From LMDS01 sp039930465 (lineage in GTDB: Bacteria; Pseudomonadota; Gammaproteobacteria; Burkholderiales; Burkholderiaceae_C): a stretch of 64,000 bases of DNA. Location: contig JBDTTU010000004.1 of NCBI GenBank assembly GCA_039930465.1, positions 30,550 through 94,549 on the forward strand, read 5' to 3'. Below are positions 1 through 8,195 of the stretch, piece after piece; the stretch's first letter is position 1; each line of letters starts with the position of its first letter. Both the position numbers and the translations under genes were made by a program. Under the pieces are notes generated by a model, which saw only the letters and a program-made list of their open reading frames with translations, had not been told where the DNA came from and made no database searches.

Positions 1-10
1 TGTCAGCGCC

Positions 11-439
11 ATGAACTTTCGCAAGCCACGCCCCGAAGACCCCGAGATCAACCTGATCCCGTTCATCGACGTGCTGCTGGTCGTGCTGATCTTCCTGATG
101 CTTTCGACCACGTACTCCAAGTTCACCGAGTTGCAGATCACGCTGCCGGTGGCCAACGCCGACAAGGCGCGCGACCGCCAGCGCGAGATCATCGTGTCGG
201 TGGCCAGTGATGGGCGCTACTCGGTCAACCGCAAGCCGGTCGACGGCCGCAGTGTCGAGCTGTTGGCAAGCGAATTGACCGCCGCAGCCGGGGGCTCGAA
301 CGACATGGTCGTGATCGTCTCGGCCGATGCCACGGCGGCACACCAGAGCGTGATCAACGTGATGGACGCGGCGCGGCGCGCGAACCTGCCGCGCCTGACC
401 TTCGCCACGCAGACTTCGTCCGGCGGCGAGGCGCGCTGA
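11..439 (+). CDS. ExbD/TolR-family biopolymer transport protein
   Basis: A 142-residue inner-membrane protein of the ExbD/TolR family, which couples the proton gradient to TonB or Tol systems together with an ExbB/TolQ partner. A short cytoplasmic N-terminus is followed by one membrane segment at about residues 15-37. It holds the family's conserved aspartate (FIDVLLVVLIFLM), and a periplasmic domain follows. Only 10 bases lie upstream in the window, so the expected exbB/motA-type partner would be just outside. The next gene, lpxK, starts 28 bases downstream, an order common in Burkholderiales. It is a separate copy from the two exbD genes at 5.3-6.2 kb. Confidence 0.9.
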   Translation: MNFRKPRPEDPEINLIPFIDVLLVVLIFLMLSTTYSKFTELQITLPVANADKARDRQREIIVSVASDGRYSVNRKPVDGRSVELLASELTAAAGGSNDMVVIVSADATAAHQSVINVMDAARRANLPRLTFATQTSSGGEAR

Positions 440-467
440 ACGCGCGCCCGGCCGCGGCGAACTCCGC

Positions 468-1541
468 TTGAACAGCCACACCGGCGGGTTGCACTGGCTT
501 GAGCGCGCGTGGCTGACGCGCGGCCTGTTGGCCCGCCTGCTGCTGCCACTCGCCTGGGCGTTCGGTGCCCTCACCGCGACCCGCAAGCTGCTCTATCGAT
601 TTGGTTGGTTGCGCGCGCAGTCGCTGGGCGTTCCGGTGGTCGTGGTCGGCAACCTGATCGTCGGCGGGGCCGGCAAGACGCCCACCGTGATGGCCCTCGT
701 GGGGCTGCTGCGCCGCCACGGGTACACGCCCGGCATCATTTCGCGCGGCTATGGCGGCAGCGGCGACGGCGACGGCGGCACGCTCGAAGTGCATCCGCAA
801 ACCGCGGCGGCAGCGTGCGGCGACGAGCCCTTGATGATGCGGTGGCGCACCGGCGCGCCCGTCTTCGTCGGCCGTAACCGTGTGGCCGCTGGCCGCGCGC
901 TGCGGCGCGCACACCCTGCCGTCGACGTCGTCGTCAGCGACGACGGCCTGCAGCACCTGCGGCTCGCGCGCGATGCGCAGGTGCTGGTGTTCGACGAGCG
1001 GGGTGTCGGCAACGGCTGGCTGCTGCCGGCCGGCCCGCTGCGCGAAGCATTGCCGGCGTCGGTGCCGACGCGCGGCGTGGTGCTCTACAACGCGAGGACC
1101 GCTTCAACACCCTTGGCCGGCAACCTGGCCGCGCGGTCCCTGGCCGGTGCGGTGGAACTCGCAGCCTGGCGCGCCGGGCAAGCGGCATCGATCGGCACGC
1201 TCGAGTCGCTGCGTGGCACGCCGCTCACCGCGGTGGCCGGCGTGGCGCGGCCGAACCGCTTTTTCGAGATGCTGCGCGAGCAAGGCTTGCAGATCAGCGC
1301 ATTGCCGCTGCCCGACCACTTCGACTTCGCCACGCTGCCCTGGCCGGCCGGTACGCCCGACGTGGTGCTGACCGAAAAAGACGCGGTCAAGCTCGAGCCG
1401 GTACGTCTCGGCGGCACGCGCGTGTGGGTCGTGGCGCTAGACTTCGCGCTCCCTGCAGCCTTCGAGAAATCGCTGCTCGCCCTGTTGCCCGACCCACCGA
1501 CACCCGCGCCCGGAATCGCCCATGGAAACCAGACTGCTTGA
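468..1541 (+). CDS. lpxK: Tetraacyldisaccharide 4'-kinase
   Basis: LpxK phosphorylates the 4' position of the lipid A disaccharide precursor at the cytoplasmic face of the inner membrane. The protein has 357 residues, normal for the family. A hydrophobic N-terminal stretch (about residues 18-35) is followed by the Walker A loop GNLIVGGAGKTP at residues 61-72, and the conserved VVSDDGLQHLRL motif lies near residue 150. The start is a TTG; no ATG fits better upstream of the conserved N-terminus. Its 3' end overlaps the next gene by 20 bases, indicating translational coupling. Confidence 0.95.
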   Translation: MNSHTGGLHWLERAWLTRGLLARLLLPLAWAFGALTATRKLLYRFGWLRAQSLGVPVVVVGNLIVGGAGKTPTVMALVGLLRRHGYTPGIISRGYGGSGDGDGGTLEVHPQTAAAACGDEPLMMRWRTGAPVFVGRNRVAAGRALRRAHPAVDVVVSDDGLQHLRLARDAQVLVFDERGVGNGWLLPAGPLREALPASVPTRGVVLYNARTASTPLAGNLAARSLAGAVELAAWRAGQAASIGTLESLRGTPLTAVAGVARPNRFFEMLREQGLQISALPLPDHFDFATLPWPAGTPDVVLTEKDAVKLEPVRLGGTRVWVVALDFALPAAFEKSLLALLPDPPTPAPGIAHGNQTA

Positions 1542-1719
1542 CCTGCTCGTCTGCCCGATCTGCAAGGGCCCGCTCGAACACCTGCGCCCGCCATTGCAGG
1601 CCCTGCAGGAACTCGTGTGCCGCGCCGACGGCCTGGCGTTCCCGGTGCGCGACGGCATCCCGGTGATGCTGGAAAGCGAAGCGCGCTCGCTCGACCCGGC
1701 ACCGCCGACGGTGGCATGA
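1522..1719 (+). CDS. Trm112-family (YcaR-like) zinc-finger-type protein
   Basis: A 65-residue protein of the Trm112/YcaR family, almost always found between lpxK and kdsB. It shows the CPIC pair near residues 11-14, a further cysteine (LVC) near residue 35, and the conserved tail motif FPVRDGIPVMLESEA. Trm112 proteins stabilise methyltransferases in eukaryotes and archaea; the bacterial role is not established. It overlaps lpxK upstream and shares an ATGA overlap with kdsB downstream. Confidence 0.92.
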   Translation: METRLLDLLVCPICKGPLEHLRPPLQALQELVCRADGLAFPVRDGIPVMLESEARSLDPAPPTVA

Positions 1720-2471
1720 CGTTCACGGTGCTCGTGCCGGCGCGGCTGGCCTCCACGCGCCTGCCGGGCAAGCCGCTGGCCGACATCGGCGGCCTGCCGA
1801 TGATCGTGCGTGTCGCCCGCCAGGCGGCACGGTCGTCGGCGAGCGCCGTGGTGGTGGCCGCCGACCACGCCGACATCGTCGATGCCTGCGTGGCGCATGG
1901 CGTGCGTGCGGTGCTGACACGCGACGACCACGCGACTGGCAGCGACCGCCTGGCCGAAGCCTGCGAGCTGCTCGGGCTCGATGGGCTGAGCGTCGTCGTC
2001 AACGTTCAGGGCGACGAGCCCTTGATCGACCCGGCGCTGATCGACGCCTGCGCTGCGCTGTTGGGGCAGCGCACCGGCTGTGTGATGAGCACCGCCGCCC
2101 ACGCCATCGACGCGCAGGAAGAGTTCGACAACCCGAACGTCGTGAAGGTCGTGCTCGACGCGGCCGGCAACGCCCTCTACTTCTCGCGCGCGCCGATTCC
2201 GTGGTGGCGCGATGCGCGAGCATCGGGCCAAACCTCGGTGCCCACTGCACCCGCCGCGCTGCGGCACATCGGCCTTTACGCGTACCGCGCCGGCTTTCTG
2301 CGGCGTTTTCCGAGCCTGCCACCCAGCCCGCTCGAAAGCATCGAGGCGCTGGAACAGTTGCGCGTTCTTTGGCACGGAGAACGCATCGTGGTGCACGTGA
2401 GCGCGCTGCGACCGGGCCCGGGCGTCGATACGCCTGAAGACCTGGCGCGGGTGCGCGCGCTCTTCGCCTGA
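1716..2471 (+). CDS. kdsB: 3-deoxy-manno-octulosonate cytidylyltransferase
   Basis: KdsB activates Kdo as CMP-Kdo for lipopolysaccharide inner-core synthesis. The 251-residue protein begins with the nucleotide-binding signature VPARLASTRLPGKPL and carries VNVQGDEPLI and NPNVVKVV, all typical of KdsB. The ATG at 1716 overlaps the stop of the Trm112 gene (ATGA); the reading frame is open upstream, but only this start gives the conserved N-terminus. It is part of the lpxK-trm112-kdsB unit. Confidence 0.96.
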   Translation: MTFTVLVPARLASTRLPGKPLADIGGLPMIVRVARQAARSSASAVVVAADHADIVDACVAHGVRAVLTRDDHATGSDRLAEACELLGLDGLSVVVNVQGDEPLIDPALIDACAALLGQRTGCVMSTAAHAIDAQEEFDNPNVVKVVLDAAGNALYFSRAPIPWWRDARASGQTSVPTAPAALRHIGLYAYRAGFLRRFPSLPPSPLESIEALEQLRVLWHGERIVVHVSALRPGPGVDTPEDLARVRALFA

Positions 2472-2525
2472 TGCGGCTTGGCGCCGTGCGGGCGGCAGCG
2501 TCAGCTTGTCGCACGGGGTGCATGT

Positions 2526-2531
2526 TATTCT
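2526..2531 (+). promoter_or_regulatory. Candidate extended -10 promoter for adk
   Basis: In the 130-base gap between kdsB and adk there is a TATTCT preceded one base upstream by TG, which matches an extended -10 element. It sits about 70 bases before the adk start. No convincing -35 is visible, as is usual for extended -10 promoters. This is inference from pattern only. Confidence 0.35.
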
Positions 2532-2601
2532 CGTTGCGAGGCTCGCACAGGTCGCATCGTGGCGCCCTGCATCGCGCAAGCAAAACAGAACGAGGATAAC
2601 G

Positions 2602-3255
2602 ATGAGACTGATCCTGTTGGGCGCCCCCGGCGCGGGCAAAGGCACCCAAGCGACCTTCATCTGCAAGCGCTTCGGCATCCCGCAGATCTCCACCGGCGAC
2701 ATGCTGCGCGCAGCGGTGAAGGCCGGCACCGCACTCGGCGTGGCCGCGAAGAAGGTGATGGACTCTGGCGGCCTCGTCAGCGACGACATCATCATCGGCC
2801 TGGTCAAGGAACGCATCACCCAGGCCGACTGCGCCAACGGTTTCCTGTTCGACGGTTTCCCGCGCACCATCGTGCAGGCCGACGCGATGAAAGCCGCCGG
2901 TGTGAAGCTCGACCTGGTGCTTGAAATCGACGTGCCCGACGAAGCCATCATCGAGCGCATGAGCGGCCGGCGTGTGCACGTGGCCTCGGGTCGCTCCTAC
3001 CACCTCAAGTTCAACCCGCCAAAAGTGGGCGGCAAAGACGACGTGACCGGCGAAGACCTGATCCAGCGTGTCGACGATGCCGAAGAGACAGTGCGCAACC
3101 GGCTGGCCGTCTACAAGAGCCAGACCCGCCCGCTGGTCGACTACTACTCGAAGTGGGCCGAGAGCGGCGCACCCGACGCGCCCCGCTACCGCAAGATCAG
3201 CGGCACCGGCAGCGTCGACGAAATCACCGCGCGCGCGCTCGCCGCGCTGACCTGA
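2602..3255 (+). CDS. adk: Adenylate kinase
   Basis: Adk interconverts ATP, ADP and AMP in the cytoplasm. The 217-residue protein starts MRLILLGAPGAGKGTQ (P-loop). It carries the AMP-site STGDMLRAAV, the DGFPRT motif, and a long-form LID region around residues 120-160. The LID has no four-cysteine zinc site, as in most Gram-negatives. The ATG at 2602 was chosen because the P-loop must lie at the extreme N-terminus and a GAGG-type ribosome site precedes it. Confidence 0.97.
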   Translation: MRLILLGAPGAGKGTQATFICKRFGIPQISTGDMLRAAVKAGTALGVAAKKVMDSGGLVSDDIIIGLVKERITQADCANGFLFDGFPRTIVQADAMKAAGVKLDLVLEIDVPDEAIIERMSGRRVHVASGRSYHLKFNPPKVGGKDDVTGEDLIQRVDDAEETVRNRLAVYKSQTRPLVDYYSKWAESGAPDAPRYRKISGTGSVDEITARALAALT

Positions 3256-3278
3256 ACACTGCACATCCGGAGCCCCTC

Positions 3279-4049
3279 ATGGACATCGCAGGCAAGGTTT
3301 TCATCGTCACCGGGGCGGCTTCGGGCCTGGGCGAAGGTACGGCGCGCATGCTGGCGGCCAACGGCGCGAAAGTGGTCATCGCCGATCTGCAGGTCGACAA
3401 AGGCGAAGCGCTCGCGGCCGAACTGGGTGGCGACGCGCATGCCCAGTTCGTCAAGTGCGACGTGAGCCAAGAGGCCGACGGCCAGGCCGCGGTCGCCAAG
3501 GCCGTGACCATGGGCAAGCTCATGGGTCTTGTGAACTGCGCCGGCATCGCGCCGGCATCGAAGACCGTCGGCAAGGACGGCGCGCACGCGCTGCACATGT
3601 TCGCCAAGGTGATCACGGTGAACCTGGTCGGCAGCTTCAACATGATCCGCCTCGCCGCTGAAGCGATGAGCAAGAACGAACCCGAGCCCACCGGCGAGCG
3701 GGGTGTGCTGATCTCGACCGCGAGCGTGGCAGCCTACGACGGGCAGATCGGCCAGGCCGCGTATTCGGCTTCGAAGGGCGGCGTCGTGGGCATGACGCTG
3801 CCGATCGCGCGCGACCTGGCGCGCAACGGCATTCGCAACATGACGATCGCGCCGGGCATCTTCGGCACCCCGATGCTGTTCACGATGCCAAAGGAAGTGC
3901 AAGACGCGCTCGCTGCCGGCGTGCCGTTTCCGAGCCGCCTGGGCACACCCGCCGACTACGCCAAGCTGGTGCATCAGATCGTCACGAACGAAATGCTCAA
4001 TGGCGAAGTGATTCGCCTCGACGGTGCGATCCGGCTGGCGCCGAAGTAA
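3279..4049 (+). CDS. SDR-family dehydrogenase, HSD10/3-hydroxyacyl-CoA dehydrogenase type 2-like
   Basis: A 256-residue short-chain dehydrogenase. It shows the NAD-binding TGAASGLG near residue 10, NCAGIAPA, and a complete catalytic set of Ser (STASVAAYDG) and YSASK. The overall pattern, with an acidic residue after strand 2 (VIADLQ) and the AYDGQIGQAAYSASK stretch, is typical of NAD-dependent 3-hydroxyacyl-CoA dehydrogenases of the HSD10 type. The start at 3279 follows adk by 23 bases, so it may be co-transcribed. The exact substrate is inferred. Confidence 0.85.
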   Translation: MDIAGKVFIVTGAASGLGEGTARMLAANGAKVVIADLQVDKGEALAAELGGDAHAQFVKCDVSQEADGQAAVAKAVTMGKLMGLVNCAGIAPASKTVGKDGAHALHMFAKVITVNLVGSFNMIRLAAEAMSKNEPEPTGERGVLISTASVAAYDGQIGQAAYSASKGGVVGMTLPIARDLARNGIRNMTIAPGIFGTPMLFTMPKEVQDALAAGVPFPSRLGTPADYAKLVHQIVTNEMLNGEVIRLDGAIRLAPK

Positions 4050-4063
4050 GAAACACAAAGAAC

Positions 4064-4086
4064 AACGGCGCCATGATGGCGCCGTT
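4064..4086 (+). terminator. Rho-independent terminator after the adk-SDR unit
   Basis: A perfect 10-bp stem (AACGGCGCCA / TGGCGCCGTT) with a 3-base loop is followed by TT, 15 bases after the SDR stop. It lies between convergent genes (the TPR gene ends at 4114 on the other strand) and has an A-rich left flank, so it may act in both directions. Confidence 0.8.
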
Positions 4087-4113
4087 TTCTCGTCGCGAAT
4101 ACTTCACGCAAAT

Positions 4114-5358
4114 TCAGGTTTTCGCGCGCCGCGCGTAGAGCGCCCACAAGCGCGCCAGATCTGCCGTGCCGTCGTTGCCTGACACCGTTTTAAAAGTAGC
4201 TTGCGCCTTGGCGTTTTCGCCCGCCACGATCTGGGCGATGCCCAGGTGCAGCTTGGCGTCTTCCGGGCGCTTCAAGCCACCTTTGGCAATGCCTTGCTGC
4301 ATCAGTTGCAAACCCTTGGCCGCCTGCCCGTCGATCACCATGGCCATGCCGACGTTGACCAGGTCATTGCCGTCTTTGGCGGCCAGCGCCTGTTTCTCGT
4401 CGCCCGGCTGCGCTGCCTTGGCTTCGTCGAGCCTCTTCAAGACCAGATCACGCAAACGCTTGTGGCGTTCGGCCTCGGGGCCGGTGCCCAGCACTCCGGC
4501 CGCAAAGCCCTTGTCGACCACCTTCTTGCCCTCGGCGGGAAAGCCTGCCTGGACCGTCAGCTGCGCCAGTTCCATGTAGTCGGTGGCCGTGCTCATGCTG
4601 CCGGTGGCCAGCGATAGACGATAGGTGTCGAGCACCAGCCGATCAGAGAAGTTGGGCTTGCGCTGCAAGCGGCTCAACAAAGTGACCCAGTACTCCTTCT
4701 TCGGGTAGTAACTCACGAGCCGCTCGAGCGCGAAAGTCTCACCCGCAATGTCTTTCTGCTTGACGGCCGCGTTCATCAGCAGGTTGATGCGGTCTTCGGC
4801 CGGCGCGGTGCCGTTTTTCTCGGCGGCCTGGATCTCGGCCATCAATTCCTTGGATGCGCCGGCGAGGTCGCCCGAGAGGTACTGCGTCTGGATCAGCAGC
4901 GTGCGGTTCGTGCCGCTCGTGCCACCTTCCTTGAAGTAGCGCTGGTACCACTGCATGGCCTTCGCGTACTCTTTCGCGCGGTAGAACGTGCCGGCGATCG
5001 ACTCGATCATGCGCAGCTTGTCGGCGCCGGCCACGGAACTGCTGATGGCCTCGAATGACCGGGCTGCCGTGTCGGCATCACCTGCGCCCGAGGCCGCTGC
5101 CAGCCGCATGCGTTCAATCGTGTTGGTCTCGGCGGCGGTCTTGCCACCCACCCCGTCGGCCTCACGCACCTTGGCCAGGGCCTCGCGGTACTTGCCCGCT
5201 TTCACCAGCTCTTGCGCAGCCTGCAAAGGTTTGCCCACTTCGGGGCGAAGCCCACCCTGGGCCGCACTCTGAAGGGGCAGAGCGCCGATGAGCAGGCCCG
5301 TTGCCGCCGCGGCGAACAAACGCTTGATGTACTTGTTCATGGGCTCGTTCGACTTCAT
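4114..5358 (-). CDS. Periplasmic TPR-like protein linked to the TonB/ExbBD system
   Basis: A 414-residue helical-repeat protein with a signal peptide (basic KYIKR, then an alanine/leucine core ending near SAAQG). Several tetratricopeptide-like units are visible, for example AQELVKAGKYREALAKVREADG, and YRAKEYAKAMQWYQRYF. The ATG at 5358 overlaps the stop of the exbD gene (ATGA); an internal ATG at 5340 (MNKYIKR) gives a more standard signal peptide and could be the real start. It is the last gene of the tonB-exbB-exbD-exbD unit, so a role in TonB-dependent uptake is inferred. No enzyme motif is present. Confidence 0.75.
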   Translation of the reverse strand: MKSNEPMNKYIKRLFAAAATGLLIGALPLQSAAQGGLRPEVGKPLQAAQELVKAGKYREALAKVREADGVGGKTAAETNTIERMRLAAASGAGDADTAARSFEAISSSVAGADKLRMIESIAGTFYRAKEYAKAMQWYQRYFKEGGTSGTNRTLLIQTQYLSGDLAGASKELMAEIQAAEKNGTAPAEDRINLLMNAAVKQKDIAGETFALERLVSYYPKKEYWVTLLSRLQRKPNFSDRLVLDTYRLSLATGSMSTATDYMELAQLTVQAGFPAEGKKVVDKGFAAGVLGTGPEAERHKRLRDLVLKRLDEAKAAQPGDEKQALAAKDGNDLVNVGMAMVIDGQAAKGLQLMQQGIAKGGLKRPEDAKLHLGIAQIVAGENAKAQATFKTVSGNDGTADLARLWALYARRAKT

Positions 5359-5783
5359 TTCACGAACTGCTCGTTACCGACCATGCCGAGCTTGGTCACG
5401 CCCAGGCGCTGGCTCTCTGCCAGCACTTCGGCCACATACTTGTATTCGACGAGCTTGTTGGGGCGCACATGCACTTCGGGCTGATCGGGCAAGGCCGCAG
5501 CCTGGCTCAGCTTGGCCTGCAAATCGTTGCGCGTGGGCAGCGCCTCGCCGTTCCAGAGAATGGTGCCGTCGAAGTCGATGTCGATCGTGACGACCACCGG
5601 CTCCTTGAGTGGCGGCGGCGGGTTGCCGGCCGGCATGTTCAGGTTGACCGCATGCAGCTGGATCGGGATGGTGATGATGAGCATGATGATCAGCACCAGC
5701 ATCACGTCAATCAGCGGCGTGGTGTTGATGTCCATCATCACTTCAGGTTCGCCCGAGCTGCCCGAGCCGATGTTCATTCCCAT
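5355..5783 (-). CDS. exbD: ExbD-family protein, second tandem copy
   Basis: A 142-residue ExbD protein with a short N-terminus (MGMNIGSGSSGEPE) and one membrane helix at about residues 21-42 containing the conserved aspartate in INTTPLIDVMLVLIIM. The C-terminal domain is periplasmic. It follows the first exbD after 12 bases and overlaps the TPR gene. Tandem exbD genes in a tonB-exbB-exbD-exbD order are known from Xanthomonas and relatives, where the second copy has a specialised role. Confidence 0.92.
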   Translation of the reverse strand: MGMNIGSGSSGEPEVMMDINTTPLIDVMLVLIIMLIITIPIQLHAVNLNMPAGNPPPPLKEPVVVTIDIDFDGTILWNGEALPTRNDLQAKLSQAAALPDQPEVHVRPNKLVEYKYVAEVLAESQRLGVTKLGMVGNEQFVK

Positions 5784-5795
5784 GGTGTTCTTTCC

Positions 5796-6221
5796 TCAAC
5801 CCTTTGGCGGTGGTTCGGTCACGAAGCTGATCTTCAGGATCGAAGCGCGTTGGCACGCGAACACGACCCGACCGATCGATTCGTAGCGGCTCTTCTCGTC
5901 ACCGCGAATGTGGACCTCGGGCTGCGGGCTGAGCACGGCGATCTTCTTCAGGCGCTGGAACAGCGCCTCGCTGTCGGCCACCGGTTGTGCGTTCCAGAAC
6001 ACATCGCCGTCCTTGTTGACCGAGATCTCGATGTTCTCGGGTTTGGTCTGGCGTGCGATGTTGGTCTCTTTGGGCAGGCTCATCGCGATGCTCTGCGTGA
6101 CCACGGGAATCGTGATCAGGAAGATGATGAGCAGCACCAGCATCACGTCGACCAGCGGCGTGGTGTTGATGGCGGAGACGACTTCGTCTTCGTCGCCACC
6201 GGAGCCGATGTTCATTCCCAT
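5796..6221 (-). CDS. exbD: ExbD-family protein, first tandem copy
   Basis: A 141-residue ExbD protein starting MGMNIGSGGDEDEVVSAINT, with the membrane helix TPLVDVMLVLLIIFLI carrying the conserved aspartate. The ATG at 6221 was chosen over an upstream in-frame start because AGGAGA lies 5-6 bases before it and its N-terminus matches the sister copy at 5355-5783. The two paralogs have near-identical first eight residues and divergent periplasmic domains, consistent with duplication and specialisation. Confidence 0.93.
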   Translation of the reverse strand: MGMNIGSGGDEDEVVSAINTTPLVDVMLVLLIIFLITIPVVTQSIAMSLPKETNIARQTKPENIEISVNKDGDVFWNAQPVADSEALFQRLKKIAVLSPQPEVHIRGDEKSRYESIGRVVFACQRASILKISFVTEPPPKG

Positions 6222-6252
6222 GCGGGGTCTCCTGAGAGGGTGGCGTTCGGGC

Positions 6253-7119
6253 TCAACGTGTGTTGCTGAGCTTGGCACCCATCAGGATGCCGTGCAGGTC
6301 GGCACCGAAGCTGCGCACCGATTCCATCGTCACCTTGTTGCGGCGCACGAGCCAGTTGTAGCCCAGCACCGCGGGCACGGCCACGGCCAGGCCGATGGCG
6401 GTCATGATGAGCGCTTCACCCACCGGGCCGGCAACCTTGTCGATCGATGCCTGGCCGGCGATGCCGATCGCGGTGAGCGCGTGGTAGATGCCCCAGACGG
6501 TGCCGAACAGGCCGACGAACGGCGCAGTGGAGCCAACAGTGGCAAGGAACGCCAAGCCGTCTTGCAGGCGGCTCTGCACGTCGTCGAGGCTGCGTTGCAC
6601 GCCCATCGTGACCCAGGTGTTACGGTCGATGTTGTCAGTGAGCGCGCCTTCGTGGTGGTCACCGGCGTGGATGCCGCTTTCGGCGATGAAGCGGAAGGCG
6701 CTGCCTTCCTTCAGGGTCTTGACGGCATCGTTGAGGCTGGAGGACTTGAAGAAGCCTTTGCGCGCGGCCTTGGCCTCGCCACTGATCTTCATGCTCTCGT
6801 AGAGCTTGGTGATCATGATGTACCAGCTGCCCATGCTCATCAACACCAGCAGCACGAGCACACCCCGGGCAACGAAGTCGCCCTGGGCCCACAGCGCACT
6901 CAGGCCGTAGGGGTTGTCGACGGTTTCCTTGGTCGTGGTTGCGTTGACGATCGGCACCGGCGCCGCGGCAACGACGACAGGAGCCGAGGCTGCGGCGGGC
7001 GCTTCCGCTGGCGCCGAAGCCTGTGCGGCAGTGATCTGCGGGAGGCCGAGCAGGCTGGTGGCCAGTGCGAATCCGGCAAGCATCGTGTACGAGCGCTTGA
7101 TGAGGGAATGGGTAATCAT
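6253..7119 (-). CDS. exbB: ExbB/MotA/TolQ-family proton channel protein
   Basis: A 288-residue ExbB with an N-terminal signal-like segment, a periplasmic Ala/Pro-rich stretch (about residues 30-60), then three membrane helices. The conserved C-terminal region is clear: GSTAPFVGLFGTVWGIYHAL and IGLAVAVPAVLGYNWL. The ATG at 7119 is preferred to one 18 bases upstream because AGGAG lies 8-12 bases before it. It energises TonB together with ExbD. It lies 111 bases after tonB in the same direction. Confidence 0.93.
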   Translation of the reverse strand: MITHSLIKRSYTMLAGFALATSLLGLPQITAAQASAPAEAPAAASAPVVVAAAPVPIVNATTTKETVDNPYGLSALWAQGDFVARGVLVLLVLMSMGSWYIMITKLYESMKISGEAKAARKGFFKSSSLNDAVKTLKEGSAFRFIAESGIHAGDHHEGALTDNIDRNTWVTMGVQRSLDDVQSRLQDGLAFLATVGSTAPFVGLFGTVWGIYHALTAIGIAGQASIDKVAGPVGEALIMTAIGLAVAVPAVLGYNWLVRRNKVTMESVRSFGADLHGILMGAKLSNTR

Positions 7120-7230
7120 TTTGGAAACTCCTGACATAAACGGGTAAGGACTGTCGTTGTTAGGTGGGCATGCATCGCGCCCAGCGCGCGCAGCACGCCA
7201 CCTGAACCAGGCGACGGGCCGCGCGCGGGG

Positions 7231-7878
7231 CTATTCCAGCTTGAAGTCGAACGCCTGCTCGGCCTTGACTTCTTCTTCGCCGGTCTGGCAACCGTACTGC
7301 ATCATGGCGCTGCGCACTGCGGCATCGAAGACGCCACGCGGCTGGGACGAGATGATCTCGACAGCAATCACCTTGCCACCTTTGATGGTGGCACGTGCTT
7401 TCACCGAACCGGTGATGCCCTCGCGCATCGCCCTCGCGGGCATCGTCGGCTGAACCTGCTTGGAACAAGCTACACCGATGCTCAGCGTCGTGGGACGCGG
7501 CGCGGGCGGAGCCGGGGCGACGGCAACAACCGGCGGTGTAGGTGTCATCACCGTCGGCGGCGGAGGCGTCGGCGACGGGGCCACCGAGATGGTCGGCTGT
7601 GGCGGCGGCGGCGCTGCGATCTGAACTTCCGGCGGGGGAATGTACGGCGGCGGAGGCGCTTCGAGCTTGGGGGGTGGCGGCAGCACGATCTCGGGCGGCG
7701 GCGGCGGCTTCTTGATCTCTTCGATGACTTTGGTCTCGATGGGTGCGCGCACCACATCAACCACCTTCTTCGCTAGACCCGTCACCAGCGCGTACACGAT
7801 GAACGCGTGGAACAGGATGACAAACGTGATGCCCACCAGATGCCGGCGTGGGTCAGCTTGTCGCTGGGAAAAATTCAT
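7231..7878 (-). CDS. tonB: TonB energy transducer
   Basis: A 215-residue TonB with a single N-terminal membrane helix (about residues 16-38) and a long proline-rich spacer (about residues 52-125, many PPPPP runs). The C-terminal TonB box-binding domain is visible from SIGVACSKQVQPTMP to the end, with GITGSVKARATIKGGKV and FDAAVRSAMMQYGC. It transduces proton-motive force from ExbB/ExbD to outer-membrane receptors, most likely including the two encoded at 8.2-16.6 kb. GGAG precedes the ATG. Confidence 0.93.
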   Translation of the reverse strand: MNFSQRQADPRRHLVGITFVILFHAFIVYALVTGLAKKVVDVVRAPIETKVIEEIKKPPPPPEIVLPPPPKLEAPPPPYIPPPEVQIAAPPPPQPTISVAPSPTPPPPTVMTPTPPVVAVAPAPPAPRPTTLSIGVACSKQVQPTMPARAMREGITGSVKARATIKGGKVIAVEIISSQPRGVFDAAVRSAMMQYGCQTGEEEVKAEQAFDFKLE

Positions 7879-8138
7879 GTCTGGGATCTCCAGAGGGTTG
7901 GCAAGTAGACGTCAACAGCGGAACTCGGCTCTTCGCGGCTTGTGGCCGGTCCGAAGCGACAGCCCCTGGCTGGGTGCATCCTTGTACAGGGCAGCATTCT
8001 AGCCATGCGCACAGGTTGTTCCTTAGCGCTAGGCAATCAGAAAATCGCAGTGCGAGCGGGAGATCATGGTGACGCTCCCGTCACATGACCTCTGCATCGG
8101 GCGCTACAGCGACGCGCTCGCCCGGGCAACCCGCAAAC
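7879..8138. other. Gap upstream of tonB
   Basis: This non-coding stretch separates tonB from the end of the first receptor gene. On the minus strand a TAGAAT (revcomp of about 7996-8001) could be a -10 for tonB, but no clear -35 is seen. An 8-bp palindrome TAGCGCTA lies nearby at about 8024-8031. I do not see a Fur-type box. Confidence 0.4.
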
Positions 8139-8174
8139 AAGCGGGCCCGCAAAAATGCCTTTGCGGGCCCGCTT
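8139..8174 (-). terminator. Strong hairpin terminator after the first TonB-dependent receptor
   Basis: A perfect 15-bp inverted repeat (AAGCGGGCCCGCAAA and its complement) with a 6-base loop lies 22 bases past the receptor stop codon on the minus strand. It is followed by GTTTG rather than a pure T run. It should isolate the receptor transcript from tonB. Confidence 0.8.
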
Positions 8175-8195
8175 GAAATTGTGAGCGCCCTCTAA

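Noticed and set aside
7640..8002. Glycine-rich protein on the plus strand opposite tonB
   Set aside because: It is the complement of the proline-rich codons of tonB and has no independent support.
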